NCBI RefSeq assembly: GCF_004295345.1
Contig: NZ_CP036200.1
Span: 1,240,001-1,304,000 of the forward strand
Source: Shewanella maritima
GTDB lineage: Bacteria; Pseudomonadota; Gammaproteobacteria; Enterobacterales; Shewanellaceae
DNA length: 64,000 bases
Direction: 5' to 3'
The stretch's first letter is position 1. Each line of letters begins with the position of its first letter. Position numbers and translations under genes: made by a program. Positions 8,858 through 18,100 of this stretch are shown in pieces. The notes below the pieces were generated by a model. That model saw nothing but the letters and a program-made list of their open reading frames with translations. It was not told the DNA's origin and did no database searches.

Positions 8858-9307
8858 CTACTTTTGTAGCTTAGCGATGGCCTCACCAAACTGGGAAACA
8901 TCTTCAAATGCGCGGTAAACAGAAGCAAAACGAATATAGGCAACTTTATCCAATGACATCAGCTGATCCATCATTAGATTACCTATCATCTCTGAGTTGA
9001 CTTCCCGCTCGCCTGTAGCACGTAACATAGATTTGATTTTACTCAGTGACTGCTCAATTTGATCCATTGACACTGGACGCTTCTCAACCGCGCGCAGCAT
9101 ACCGCCGCGGAGCTTCTCTTCATCAAATGGCTGACGAGTGCCGTCTTGCTTAATCACTCGTGGCATCACCAGCTCCGCCCCTTCAAAAGTGGTGAATCGC
9201 TCGTGACACTCCATACACTCACGGCGGCGTCTAACCTGATGGCCGTCTGCAACTAATCTGGAATCAATAACTTTAGTATCTGTCGCGCTACAAAATGGGC
9301 AATGCAT
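8858..9307 (-). CDS. nrdR: Transcriptional repressor NrdR
   Basis: A nucleotide-sensing repressor of ribonucleotide reductase genes. A zinc ribbon with Cys3, Cys6, Cys31 and Cys34 is followed by an ATP-cone domain ([22 protein letters not shown], about residues 46-136). The start is placed at the Met of MHCPFC because GGAGG lies seven bases upstream and the resulting 149 residues match the family; a longer in-frame extension to 9343 has no support. Located between glyA and ribD, with a hairpin terminator just upstream. Confidence 0.96.
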   Translation of the reverse strand: MHCPFCSATDTKVIDSRLVADGHQVRRRRECMECHERFTTFEGAELVMPRVIKQDGTRQPFDEEKLRGGMLRAVEKRPVSMDQIEQSLSKIKSMLRATGEREVNSEMIGNLMMDQLMSLDKVAYIRFASVYRAFEDVSQFGEAIAKLQK

Positions 9308-9320
9308 TGTGCCTCCGCAG

Positions 9321-9354
9321 AAAAACAAAATGGCCTCTAACATTAGCGGCCATT
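9321..9354 (-). terminator. Rho-independent terminator between glyA and nrdR
   Basis: Minus-strand stem AATGGCC/GGCCATT with a 12-base loop, followed by TTTTGTTTTT. It lies only about 14 bases before the nrdR start, so the nrdR-rib genes are expressed either by read-through from glyA or from a promoter that overlaps the hairpin. Confidence 0.75.
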
Positions 9355-9425
9355 GAAGTTTATCTTATTTACAGCAGTAGGTTAAGGTGAAAGGCTAAAA
9401 ACTGCGCCTCTATCTCGTTATGCAA

Positions 9426-9470
9426 AAGCACCTAAAGCATAAGCACCTAAAGCACAAGCGCCCTACGCAT
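9426..9470. repeat. 15-bp tandem repeat, three units
   Basis: AAGCACCTAAAGCAT (9426-9440) and AAGCACCTAAAGCAC (9441-9455) differ at one base, and a third decayed unit AAGCGCCCTACGCAT follows. The array is just downstream of the glyA stop codon. Confidence 0.75.
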
Positions 9471-9481
9471 GATTGCGCTGA

Positions 9482-10735
9482 TTAAGCGTAAACCGGGAAC
9501 TTAGCACATAGCTCAAGCACTTGTGCTTTAACACGGTCAATCACATCTTGGTTTTGTGCATCATCAAGAATGTCACAGATCCACGTTGTTAGCTGCTTAC
9601 ACTCAGCTTCTTTAAAGCCACGGCGAGTGATTGCTGGCGACCCAATACGGATACCAGAAGTCACAAACGGTGAGCGTGGATCATTTGGCACTGAGTTTTT
9701 GTTTACTGTGATGTTGGCGCTACCAAGCGCTGCATCAGCTTCTTTACCTGTTAGCTCACGACCAATTAGGTCAACTAGCATTAGGTGATTGTCAGTACCA
9801 CCAGAAACGATTTTGTAACCGCGCTCAAGGAACACTTCAACCATAGCTTTAGCATTGTTCACCACTTGCTGTTGGTAAACTTTGAACTCAGGCTCTAACG
9901 CTTCTTTAAATGCAACCGCTTTACCTGCGATAACATGCATTAGTGGGCCACCTTGGCCACCTGGGAATACTGCAGAGTTTAGCTTCTTATATAAGTCTTC
10001 ATCGTCTGCTGCAGAAAGAATGATACCACCGCGTGGGCCAGCTAGCGTTTTATGGGTAGTTGACGTCACAACGTGCGCGTGTGGGATTGGCGTTGGGTAT
10101 ACACCAGCTGCAATTAAACCAGCAACGTGCGCCATATCAACGAATAGGTAAGCACCAATTTTATCAGCGATTTCACGCATTCTCGCCCAGTCAACAATAC
10201 CTGAGTATGCAGAGAAACCACCAATCATCATCTTAGGCTTGTGCTCTAAAGCTAGCTTTTCCATTTCGTCGTAGTCGATTTTGCCTGACTCGTCGATACC
10301 GTAAGGGATGATGTTGTAAAGCTTACCAGAGAAGTTTACTGGTGAGCCGTGAGTTAAGTGACCACCGTGAGCTAGATTCATACCTAGAACTGTGTCACCT
10401 GGCTGAAGCAGCGCCATAAATACCGCACTATTAGCTTGTGAACCAGAATGCGGCTGAACATTGGCGTAAGTTGCACCAAATAGCTCTTTCACACGGTCAA
10501 TAGCTAGAGTTTCAACGGTATCAACATACTCACAACCACCGTAGTAACGCTTGCCTGGGTAACCTTCTGCATATTTGTTGGTAAGCTGAGAACCTTGCGC
10601 TTCCATTACGCGTGGACTGGTGTAGTTTTCAGAAGCAATTAGCTCGATGTGCTCTTCTTGACGAAGCGTTTCGTCTTCGATCGCTTTAAATAACTGAGGA
10701 TCATAATCGGCAATGTTCATCGCTTTTTTAAGCAT
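9482..10735 (-). CDS. glyA: Serine hydroxymethyltransferase
   Basis: A PLP enzyme interconverting serine and glycine with tetrahydrofolate, the main source of one-carbon units. The start is set at the Met of [12 protein letters not shown], preceded by GGAG, giving 417 residues as in E. coli; an upstream extension to 10810 is not supported. The PLP-binding lysine is in [14 protein letters not shown] (near residue 229), with the AHGGHLTHG and [12 protein letters not shown] motifs present. Divergent from ettA and first gene of the glyA-nrdR-rib stretch. Confidence 0.97.
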   Translation of the reverse strand: MLKKAMNIADYDPQLFKAIEDETLRQEEHIELIASENYTSPRVMEAQGSQLTNKYAEGYPGKRYYGGCEYVDTVETLAIDRVKELFGATYANVQPHSGSQANSAVFMALLQPGDTVLGMNLAHGGHLTHGSPVNFSGKLYNIIPYGIDESGKIDYDEMEKLALEHKPKMMIGGFSAYSGIVDWARMREIADKIGAYLFVDMAHVAGLIAAGVYPTPIPHAHVVTSTTHKTLAGPRGGIILSAADDEDLYKKLNSAVFPGGQGGPLMHVIAGKAVAFKEALEPEFKVYQQQVVNNAKAMVEVFLERGYKIVSGGTDNHLMLVDLIGRELTGKEADAALGSANITVNKNSVPNDPRSPFVTSGIRIGSPAITRRGFKEAECKQLTTWICDILDDAQNQDVIDRVKAQVLELCAKFPVYA

Positions 10736-10972
10736 GTTAACTCCAAGCAAGTTCTTATATATAGGGTTGCGCGGTATTCTACTCTGCAAGTGAGCTGAAT
10801 CACACCCCAAATAACATGAAATTCACTGTGTTTTAAATTCAAAACGATTCATGCTTGATTGCCTATTGAAACCACAGCGATAAGCGCATCGCTTTCCAAG
10901 GGATTTATTATTGAGTTGTTGAACTTATCGCGTAAACTTAGCCCATCTAGATAAAAAGGATATAACAACCTC

Positions 10973-12640
10973 ATGGCGCAATTCGTATATAGCATGCTGC
11001 GAGTGGGCAAAATCGTCCCTCCGAAAAAGCAAATTCTTAAAGATATTTCGTTAAGCTTTTTCCCTGGAGCAAAAATTGGTGTTCTTGGTCTAAACGGCTC
11101 AGGTAAATCAACCCTTCTAAAAATCATGGCGGGTTTAGATACCGAAATTGAGGGTGAAGCGCGCCCAATGCCTGGCCTAAAAATCGGTTACCTACCGCAA
11201 GAGCCAAAGCTTGATGAATCACAAACCGTGCGTGAAGCCATTGAAGAAGCGGTAGCTGAAGCCAAAAACGCCCTAACTCGTTTAGATGAAGTTTACGCTT
11301 TATACGCAGAGCCAGATGCAGACTTTGACGAGCTAGCTCGCGAGCAAGGCGAACTCGAAGCCATTATTCAGGCAACCGATGCACACAACCTTGATGCGGT
11401 GTTAGACCGCGCTGCTGATGCGCTACGTCTGCCAGATTGGGATGAGAAAATTGCGGTACTTTCAGGTGGTGAGCGCCGCCGCGTAGCGCTTTGTCGTCTA
11501 CTACTAGAAAAACCAGAAATGCTACTACTTGATGAACCGACCAACCACTTGGATGCAGAGTCTGTCGCTTGGTTAGAGCACTTCTTACAAGAGTACACAG
11601 GTACTGTTGTGGCAATTACCCACGATAGATACTTCCTTGATAACGCGGCAGGTTGGATTTTAGAGCTTGACCGTGGTGAAGGTATTCCATGGGAAGGTAA
11701 CTACTCTTCTTGGCTTGAGCAAAAAGATAACCGTCTTAAGCAAGAAGCGGCGACCGAAAGCGCTAAGCAAAAAACCATCGCCAAAGAACTGGAGTGGGTA
11801 CGCCAAGGTAGCAAAGGTCGTCAATCAAAAGGTAAGGCGCGTATGGCTCGATTTGAAGAGCTTAATACTAACGACTACCAAAAACGTAATGAGACTAACG
11901 AGCTATTCATTCCGCCAGGGCCGCGCCTAGGTGATAAGGTTATTGAAGTTAACAACCTAACTAAATCATACGGCGACCGCATCTTAATTGATGACTTGTC
12001 ATTCACCGTACCTAAAGGTGCTATCGTCGGTATTATCGGTGCTAACGGTGCGGGGAAATCAACCTTGTTTAGAATGATTTCAGGTGACGAGCAACCAGAT
12101 AGTGGCTCTATTGAAGTGGGTGAGTCAGTTAAAATCGCTTCGGTTGAGCAGTTCCGTGACTCAATGGACGACAGTAAAACAGTGTGGCAAGAGATTTCTG
12201 ATGGGCAGGATATTATGCGCATCAACAACACAGAGATCCCAAGCCGTGCTTACGTTGGTCGTTTTAACTTCCGCGGCGGCGATCAGCAAAAAATCATTGG
12301 CACCTTATCTGGTGGTGAGCGTAACCGCGTTCACCTAGCAAAACTGCTACAAGCTGGCGGTAACGTATTGCTACTCGATGAACCAACCAACGATTTAGAC
12401 GTAGAAACACTACGTGCACTTGAAGAAGCGCTGCTTGAGTTCCCAGGCTGCGCCATGGTTATCTCGCATGACCGTTGGTTCCTTGACCGTATTGCGACCC
12501 ATATTCTTGACTACCGTGACGAAGGTCAGGTTAACTTCTACGAAGGTAACTACACCGAGTACTCAACCTGGTTAAAGAACACTTATGGAGCAGATGTAGT
12601 TGAGCCGCATCGCTTGAAGTACAAGCGCATGAGCAAATAA
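10973..12640 (+). CDS. ettA: Energy-dependent translational throttle protein EttA (ABC-F ATPase)
   Basis: An ABC-F protein that binds the ribosomal E site and gates entry into elongation according to ATP/ADP ratio. The 555 residues hold two ABC domains: Walker A GLNGSGKST near residue 39 and GANGAGKST near 357; signatures LSGGERRRVALC and LSGGERNRVHLA; Walker B LLLDEPTNHLDAESV and LLLDEPTNDLDVETL. The linker between them is the arm/P-tOS interaction region, and no membrane segment is present. AAGGA lies upstream of the ATG. Followed by a strong terminator. Confidence 0.96.
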   Translation: MAQFVYSMLRVGKIVPPKKQILKDISLSFFPGAKIGVLGLNGSGKSTLLKIMAGLDTEIEGEARPMPGLKIGYLPQEPKLDESQTVREAIEEAVAEAKNALTRLDEVYALYAEPDADFDELAREQGELEAIIQATDAHNLDAVLDRAADALRLPDWDEKIAVLSGGERRRVALCRLLLEKPEMLLLDEPTNHLDAESVAWLEHFLQEYTGTVVAITHDRYFLDNAAGWILELDRGEGIPWEGNYSSWLEQKDNRLKQEAATESAKQKTIAKELEWVRQGSKGRQSKGKARMARFEELNTNDYQKRNETNELFIPPGPRLGDKVIEVNNLTKSYGDRILIDDLSFTVPKGAIVGIIGANGAGKSTLFRMISGDEQPDSGSIEVGESVKIASVEQFRDSMDDSKTVWQEISDGQDIMRINNTEIPSRAYVGRFNFRGGDQQKIIGTLSGGERNRVHLAKLLQAGGNVLLLDEPTNDLDVETLRALEEALLEFPGCAMVISHDRWFLDRIATHILDYRDEGQVNFYEGNYTEYSTWLKNTYGADVVEPHRLKYKRMSK

Positions 12641-12672
12641 GGCGGTAGCAAAATAGCTATGCCACACAAAAG

Positions 12673-12697
12673 CAGAGGTCAAATGACCTCTGTTTTG
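12673..12697 (+). terminator. Rho-independent terminator of ettA
   Basis: Perfect 9-bp inverted repeat CAGAGGTCA/TGACCTCTG with a two-base spacer (loop of about four in practice), followed by TTTTG. It starts 33 bases after the ettA stop codon. Confidence 0.85.
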
Positions 12698-13001
12698 CTT
12701 TGTAAAAGTTTCCCAAAGCACATAAAAAATACATAAACAACAAGCGAACATAGCAAATACAAACAACAGAAAGCTAAAAAACGTTGCTCGCCAATCAAGC
12801 GTTCTATTTTATAGCTCAATCGTTAGTTAATAACTCGATCTTTATCAATAATCGGTCACCCAAACGCGGTAGTCGATGACAATCTGTTTGTAAAGCGAAA
12901 ACAAGTTAAGTATGATTAATTCTTAATGGATTATTTCGCCCTTAGCCGAATTTTTCATGGCGTTTTTGAGTGCTAATGGTTCTAGTCTATAAAGAAGAAT
13001 A
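12698..13001. other. Intergenic region upstream of the PEGA-like gene, nothing further seen
   Basis: About 300 AT-rich bases. No reading frame with a ribosome-binding site and no strong palindrome were found; it presumably holds the promoter of the gene starting near 13014. Confidence 0.4.
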
Positions 13002-13013
13002 ATGGAGAAATCA

Positions 13014-14198
13014 GTGAGATACGGTTCAATTGCCCTTGCCCTAGTATGCTTATATGCAAGTAACTCATATGCTGCACTGGAAGTCATAACAAGTTCAGAA
13101 AAAAACACCCTAAAAGATATTGAGCGTCAATATAATATTGACCCTCAACTGATCTCTGTTAACGACAAGTTCTCTCGACACAACAAAAAAGCCAACGATA
13201 TTGAAGAGTTAAAAAAGAAGATAGTGTCTGAAAAAGCACGCTATGAAGAACTTGTTGGTCAACTTCAAGACAAAATTCTTGCCAAAGCCAACATGCCAGC
13301 CTTTTACCGTCAAATTGAAGATACAGTTAACGGCATCGACTCACTAGAAACTCGAACCCGACTAGACACTCAAACGCTGGAAGGTGAGCGTGAAGATATT
13401 CAAGCAGAATACAAATCAATTAATGCAAAGCGCTCAGAGAAAAGTCAAAAGCTGTTCAAGCTAAAAAAAGACATTACTGACCGTTTAGTAGCGGATTTAT
13501 CTAAATCAAGCAGTGAGCTACCTGTTAATATCAATGGCTCAACTGAATGTAGTAAGTTCCAATCTATTGCAGACTGTTTAAAAGAGTCTAAAAGCTACAT
13601 TCTTAGCAATACCCGCAACGAGTCACCTTTTCTTACCGACAAATCAGTATTGCTTGATTATGAAGTGCTTGATGCCAACATGAACATGCATGGCGAGCTT
13701 AACTACAAAGTAGCGATGAAGTTCAAGCCATCATACAACAAGAAAATCGATGCCATCATCAATGAAGAGCTTGGGTTAAAGTCTGCCATGATCACCCTAG
13801 TAAGTAACGTTGATGCCGACTGGTACATCAATGGCAACAAAGTGGGAACCGGTAAAAAACTGTTCCACGAAATTCCGCTAGGCAAACATGGTATTTTGGC
13901 TTCTTATCAATCGGAAGATAAGTCGAGCGTTGAGAACATCGAAGGTAATGGCGTATTTAACTACAACTTCGACAAGCCACAAGTTGCAAACAGTGTCGAA
14001 CGTCTGCCTGAACAGCCTAAACAAGCAGAAAAAGCAAAACCTAAAGCCAAGTACACCCTATTTTCAGACAACACCAGCATGCCAAAAGGTGACGCAAAAA
14101 AAGTCACTACCGAAAAAGGTTATGAGTATTTTATGGGTGTGAAACCGTCGACCAAAAAACAGGTGATTGAATTCACTAACGAGCCTACAGAAAAGTAG
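13014..14198 (+). CDS. Exported coiled-coil protein with C-terminal PEGA-like domain, function unknown
   Basis: Not a family I can name. A GTG start at 13014 is preferred because GGAGA lies six bases upstream and it gives a standard signal peptide (MRYGSIALALVCLYASNSYA); an ATG at 13002 adds four residues. After cleavage come a charged helical region with probable coiled coil (about 30-165), then a Cys-containing segment (STECSKFQSIADCLK). Near residues 260-310 is a small beta domain with VSNVDADWYINGNKVGTGK and LGKHGILASY, which resembles PEGA domains. A Lys-rich Pro/Ala stretch and a short C-terminal tail finish the protein. It stands alone with its own terminator. Location is predicted periplasmic. 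Confidence 0.7.
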   Translation: MRYGSIALALVCLYASNSYAALEVITSSEKNTLKDIERQYNIDPQLISVNDKFSRHNKKANDIEELKKKIVSEKARYEELVGQLQDKILAKANMPAFYRQIEDTVNGIDSLETRTRLDTQTLEGEREDIQAEYKSINAKRSEKSQKLFKLKKDITDRLVADLSKSSSELPVNINGSTECSKFQSIADCLKESKSYILSNTRNESPFLTDKSVLLDYEVLDANMNMHGELNYKVAMKFKPSYNKKIDAIINEELGLKSAMITLVSNVDADWYINGNKVGTGKKLFHEIPLGKHGILASYQSEDKSSVENIEGNGVFNYNFDKPQVANSVERLPEQPKQAEKAKPKAKYTLFSDNTSMPKGDAKKVTTEKGYEYFMGVKPSTKKQVIEFTNEPTEK

Positions 14199-14229
14199 TT
14201 ACTCGTTCAGCTCAATTCAATGACTTATC

Positions 14230-14260
14230 AAAGCCAGCAATACTCACGCTGGCTTTTTTA
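14230..14260 (+). terminator. Rho-independent terminator after the PEGA-like gene
   Basis: AAAGCCAGC and GCTGGCTTT form a 9-bp stem around nine bases, followed by TTTTA. It starts 31 bases after the stop codon. Confidence 0.85.
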
Positions 14261-14349
14261 TTGAAATCGCCATACTCATGCCAAAATCGCGAGATAGTAG
14301 CAAGACAGTAGCTAAATTCTAGCAAACCAATATTGTTAAGGACGAGATC

Positions 14350-14823
14350 TTGAAACAGAAAGTCGCCGTGTTTGTCGATGTGCAGAACATCTACTACACC
14401 TGCAAGCAAGCCTTTAACCGCAGCTTTAATTACAGGCGCTTGATTGCAGAGCTTAATGATGAATATGACATCGTCTCAGCAACCGCCTTTGCTATTGCCC
14501 CGCAAGATGACGGTCAAACTAAGTTTCAAGATGCACTCAAATACATGGGGTTTAACGTTAAAACTAAACCTTATATTCAGCGCAGTGACGGCAGTGCTAA
14601 AGGCGACTGGGATGTGGGTATTACCATAGACGTGCTAGACGCTGCACCTCGGGTCGATAAAGTAATCTTACTTTCTGGCGATGGTGATTTTGATCTATTA
14701 CTGAAACGCGTTCGCACGATTGGCTGTGAAACTTGCGTCATAAGTGTCAATACGCTTACTGCTAAGTCTCTTATTGACCAATGCGATCACTACCGCGCAA
14801 TCTGCCCACAATTCCTTCTCTAA
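14350..14823 (+). CDS. NYN domain protein (LabA/DUF88 family), probable nuclease
   Basis: A 157-residue single-domain protein of the NYN/PIN-like superfamily. The acidic residues expected of the Mg-dependent nuclease site are visible: Asp in VFVDVQN (near residue 9), Asp residues in KGDWDVGITIDVLD (near 80-95) and in LLSGDGDFDLLLKR (near 105-115). Known relatives act on RNA or are linked to clock output (LabA), but the substrate here is unknown. The start codon is TTG at 14350 with GGACGAG just upstream; a later GTG would remove the first catalytic strand. Monocistronic by position. Confidence 0.82.
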   Translation: MKQKVAVFVDVQNIYYTCKQAFNRSFNYRRLIAELNDEYDIVSATAFAIAPQDDGQTKFQDALKYMGFNVKTKPYIQRSDGSAKGDWDVGITIDVLDAAPRVDKVILLSGDGDFDLLLKRVRTIGCETCVISVNTLTAKSLIDQCDHYRAICPQFLL

Positions 14824-15181
14824 TACTTCAACCTTTTCCAATAGGCATACATAATAGTCCGTCCATCAATACAAATAAGTAAATAGAGCCTAGCGTCACT
14901 TAGGTAACAGTTGCTTGTAAGATTGGCTATTATAATAACTGGGTTGTGATTTCAGCAAAGCAAATTCGGTAACCTTATACTTACGTAGCTACAGAGTATT
15001 AAGGCGATACAATTTGATCCAGCTTATAGCCGGCATGTTTAAAATGTGACATTTCCCCATAATAAATTATGTGCCACAATGACCATCGCAATTCTGCCCT
15101 TAATGTGACCTTCATAGGCGCGAAATAGCCAAGGAATTAGGCTGATTATTTGAGTAACAGTAACTAATCGACAAGGCATTG
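14824..15181. other. Intergenic region upstream of the propeller GGDEF-EAL gene
   Basis: About 360 bases with no credible gene on either strand. TGTGAC occurs twice (about 15045 and 15103) but without the matching TCACA half, so a CRP site cannot be claimed. The promoter of the following gene presumably lies here. Confidence 0.4.
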
Positions 15182-18100
15182 ATGTTTAAAACAAAGCTTT
15201 CTTTTTGCTTATTTGTCATCAGCTTATTTTGCGGCTTAACTCACCTAGCCCAAGCCAAGCAATACTCCCTTGAGCAGATCAATGTATCTGAGGGGTTGCC
15301 GTCGACTCTAATCAATAAAATCTTCCAGCAACAAAATGGTTATTTGTGGTTTGCCAGTGACGGTGGAGTGAGCCGTTTTGATGGCATCAATTTCGTTCAC
15401 TACCGCTTCTCGCCCGACGAGCCACGTCATATATCCAATAACTTCGTCAATGAAATCGTTGAAGATGAGCAAGGTAACCTTTGGTTCGCGACAGAAGACG
15501 GCTTAAACAAACTTTTGCCTGATGGCAGTATCGAAATTTACTACCAAGGACACAATGGCCTGCCATCTAGCTGGATAACAGACATATATATCGATTCAAA
15601 AAAGCAGATGTGGCTTGGCACAGGAGCAGGGCTAGCAAAAGCAAATCCAGACGGAAGCTATACAACATTCAAGCTTTTACACCAAACTGAAGATAACCAA
15701 CCCAATTACTATAACAGCACTATCTACAGCATTGTTGAGGATGACAACGGCGCTATATGGGCTGGAACCGACATAGGTCTTGCTATTCTTAAGCCGGGCA
15801 AAAGTGAGCTAGTACTATTCAAGGAGCAAGACTCAAGCTACTACCTTGACACTTATGAAGCGCCAAAACAAACACAGTTTTTTGGCGATTACTTTTTAAC
15901 TGCCCAAAAACATGAAAATGGTAAATTGCTGTTTGGCACTCAATACTCAGGTTTACTTATACTCGACCCAGATACAGGAAAAGTTGATCAATACTCTGCT
16001 ACCGGCAGCCGCATCCAAGGTAGATTTATCCCGAATAATACCATTGAAGCAATCACTCAGAAAAACGCCAGCGAATATTGGCTATCAACCAATAGCGGCG
16101 CCATCAAGCTCAATATCGACACCGGTGAGTTCGAACATATCGAACCAATACCGTTTGAACCGACTAGCTTGCCTTCAAAATACGTCAATCACATATTTAT
16201 CGACAACGCTGGTATCACCTGGTTCGCCACTAATCAAGGCGTTGCATTTTACAGTCCGCTGAGAGACGCAGGAGTATTTTATAAGCCGAGGCCGTTAGAC
16301 ACACAGTTATCAGCCAGTACTGCATTTAGTTTCGCAGTACAAAATGAAAACATACTGTATGCCGCAACTGAAGGTGGACTAGATAGAATTTTATTGGATG
16401 AGCAAATATCTCTACTTGATCCCTTAAAAAAATTTTTTGAAGATAATAAAACGGAAGTTTGGGGTGTACGTACTGATAAATTGGGCAATCTGTGGCTTGC
16501 TCACCCATACGGCCTGACTCGAATTAAGGGTGATAAAGTCGATCACTATTCTTCGGCGGAAGACAATAAACACGGTTTTCCAGAAAGAGAGTTCTACACT
16601 GCTGAGCCAGATAATAAAGGCGGAGTGTGGATAACAGGCTATATGATGGGCGCACTGTACTTTCACCCAGAAAACAACATCCTTAATTCTTACCTCGATG
16701 ATATCAACGCACTATATTTACTCGGCGGTAACTTCAGCTTTCAAACCATAATAGCCCAAGATGGTAAATTGTGGCTGGCAACCACTAATGGCGTATTTGT
16801 CGTCACCCCTGGTAAAGAAGGCTTTGAGCATATTAGCTTTGGTTCAGCCCAAGAGAACATTCGTGTTGGCGGCTTGTTTCAAAGCCAAGATGGTGCAATT
16901 TGGGCTGCGACGTTGGGGTTAGGACTCGCCAAAATCGTCGTTGATGAAAGCTCTGAAACAGGCTTTAGCATAGAGTACTTTAATCAGGATCATGGTCTGG
17001 CTGATAATCGATTGAAAGCTGTTGTTGGCGATAAGCAAGGACGCCTGTGGCTCACCAGTCAACAAGACCTTGTGATGTTTAACCCTAAGACGCAACGTTT
17101 TGTTCACTACCCAAGTTTATTCAACGAGCGTAACCTGAATTTTTCAGAATCGGCTCTCACCATTACCGAAAAATATCTTATTGCTGGCAGCAACCGCGGC
17201 GTATTGCAAGTCGACATAAACAAGCTCACATACAATAGGTTTGAGCCTAAAGTACACATCACATCTGCGATTATCGCCGGTAACGACTACCATCAAGTCA
17301 ATAACCAAGATGGCTCACCACTGACCTTTGACTACGATCAGAACGTAGTGCAATTTGCCTTTGCAGCACTCGATTATACCGAGCCGGCTCGCAACCAATA
17401 TCGCTACCAATTAATGGGGTTTGACAACGATTGGATTGATGCTCAAAGCACCCCGCAAGCTATGTACACTAACCTGCCACCAGGAAAGTATACCTTTAGA
17501 GTGCAAGGCAGTAACAGTGATGGTATCTGGAGCCCCTACCAAGCTAACTTTAGCTTTACGATTAAGCAACCATGGTGGCTGTACACCCTGTTTATTTTGG
17601 CAAGCATTATTGTACTTATGACTTGCCTGTACGTGGTTAACCGCTTTAGACAGATCAATGAGCTAAAAATGCGAGCTAATTACGATACCTTGACAGGCCT
17701 TGCAAACCGATACTTCTTTAACCAAACACTGGACCGTACTTTAAGTAATGAAACCCAGTCTGGCGCAGTTGTCTTTATTGATCTGGACCACTTTAAAGAG
17801 GTGAACGACACCTTAGGTCACGATGTTGGTGACGAGCTAATTATTCAAGTGGGCAAACGTTTAAAGCACACCATCAAGCAGCAAGATACGCTCGCACGAC
17901 TCGGTGGTGACGAATTTGCAATTATTATTAACGGCCCTTTAGAACAAGAGAATTTAATCAAGATAGCCCAGCGCTTAAAAGAAGCAATGGCCGCAGGGTA
18001 CCTAATTAATGACAACTGGATTAACAGTTCTGCCAGTATCGGAATTGCCCGTTTCCCTGAAGATGGAGCAGATAGTAAGACGCTATTAAAGCATGCAGAT

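Noticed and set aside
10736..10810. N-terminal extension of GlyA to 10810
   Set aside because: The extra 25 residues are absent from the family, and the internal ATG has GGAG at proper distance and restores the 417-residue length.
11364..11615. Minus-strand frames within ettA
   Set aside because: They are shadows of the ABC ATPase sequence in another frame, lacking a ribosome-binding site and a sensible protein.
15035..15110. CRP sites upstream of the propeller GGDEF-EAL gene
   Set aside because: TGTGAC occurs twice but lacks the TCACA partner at the right spacing, so there is no symmetrical site.
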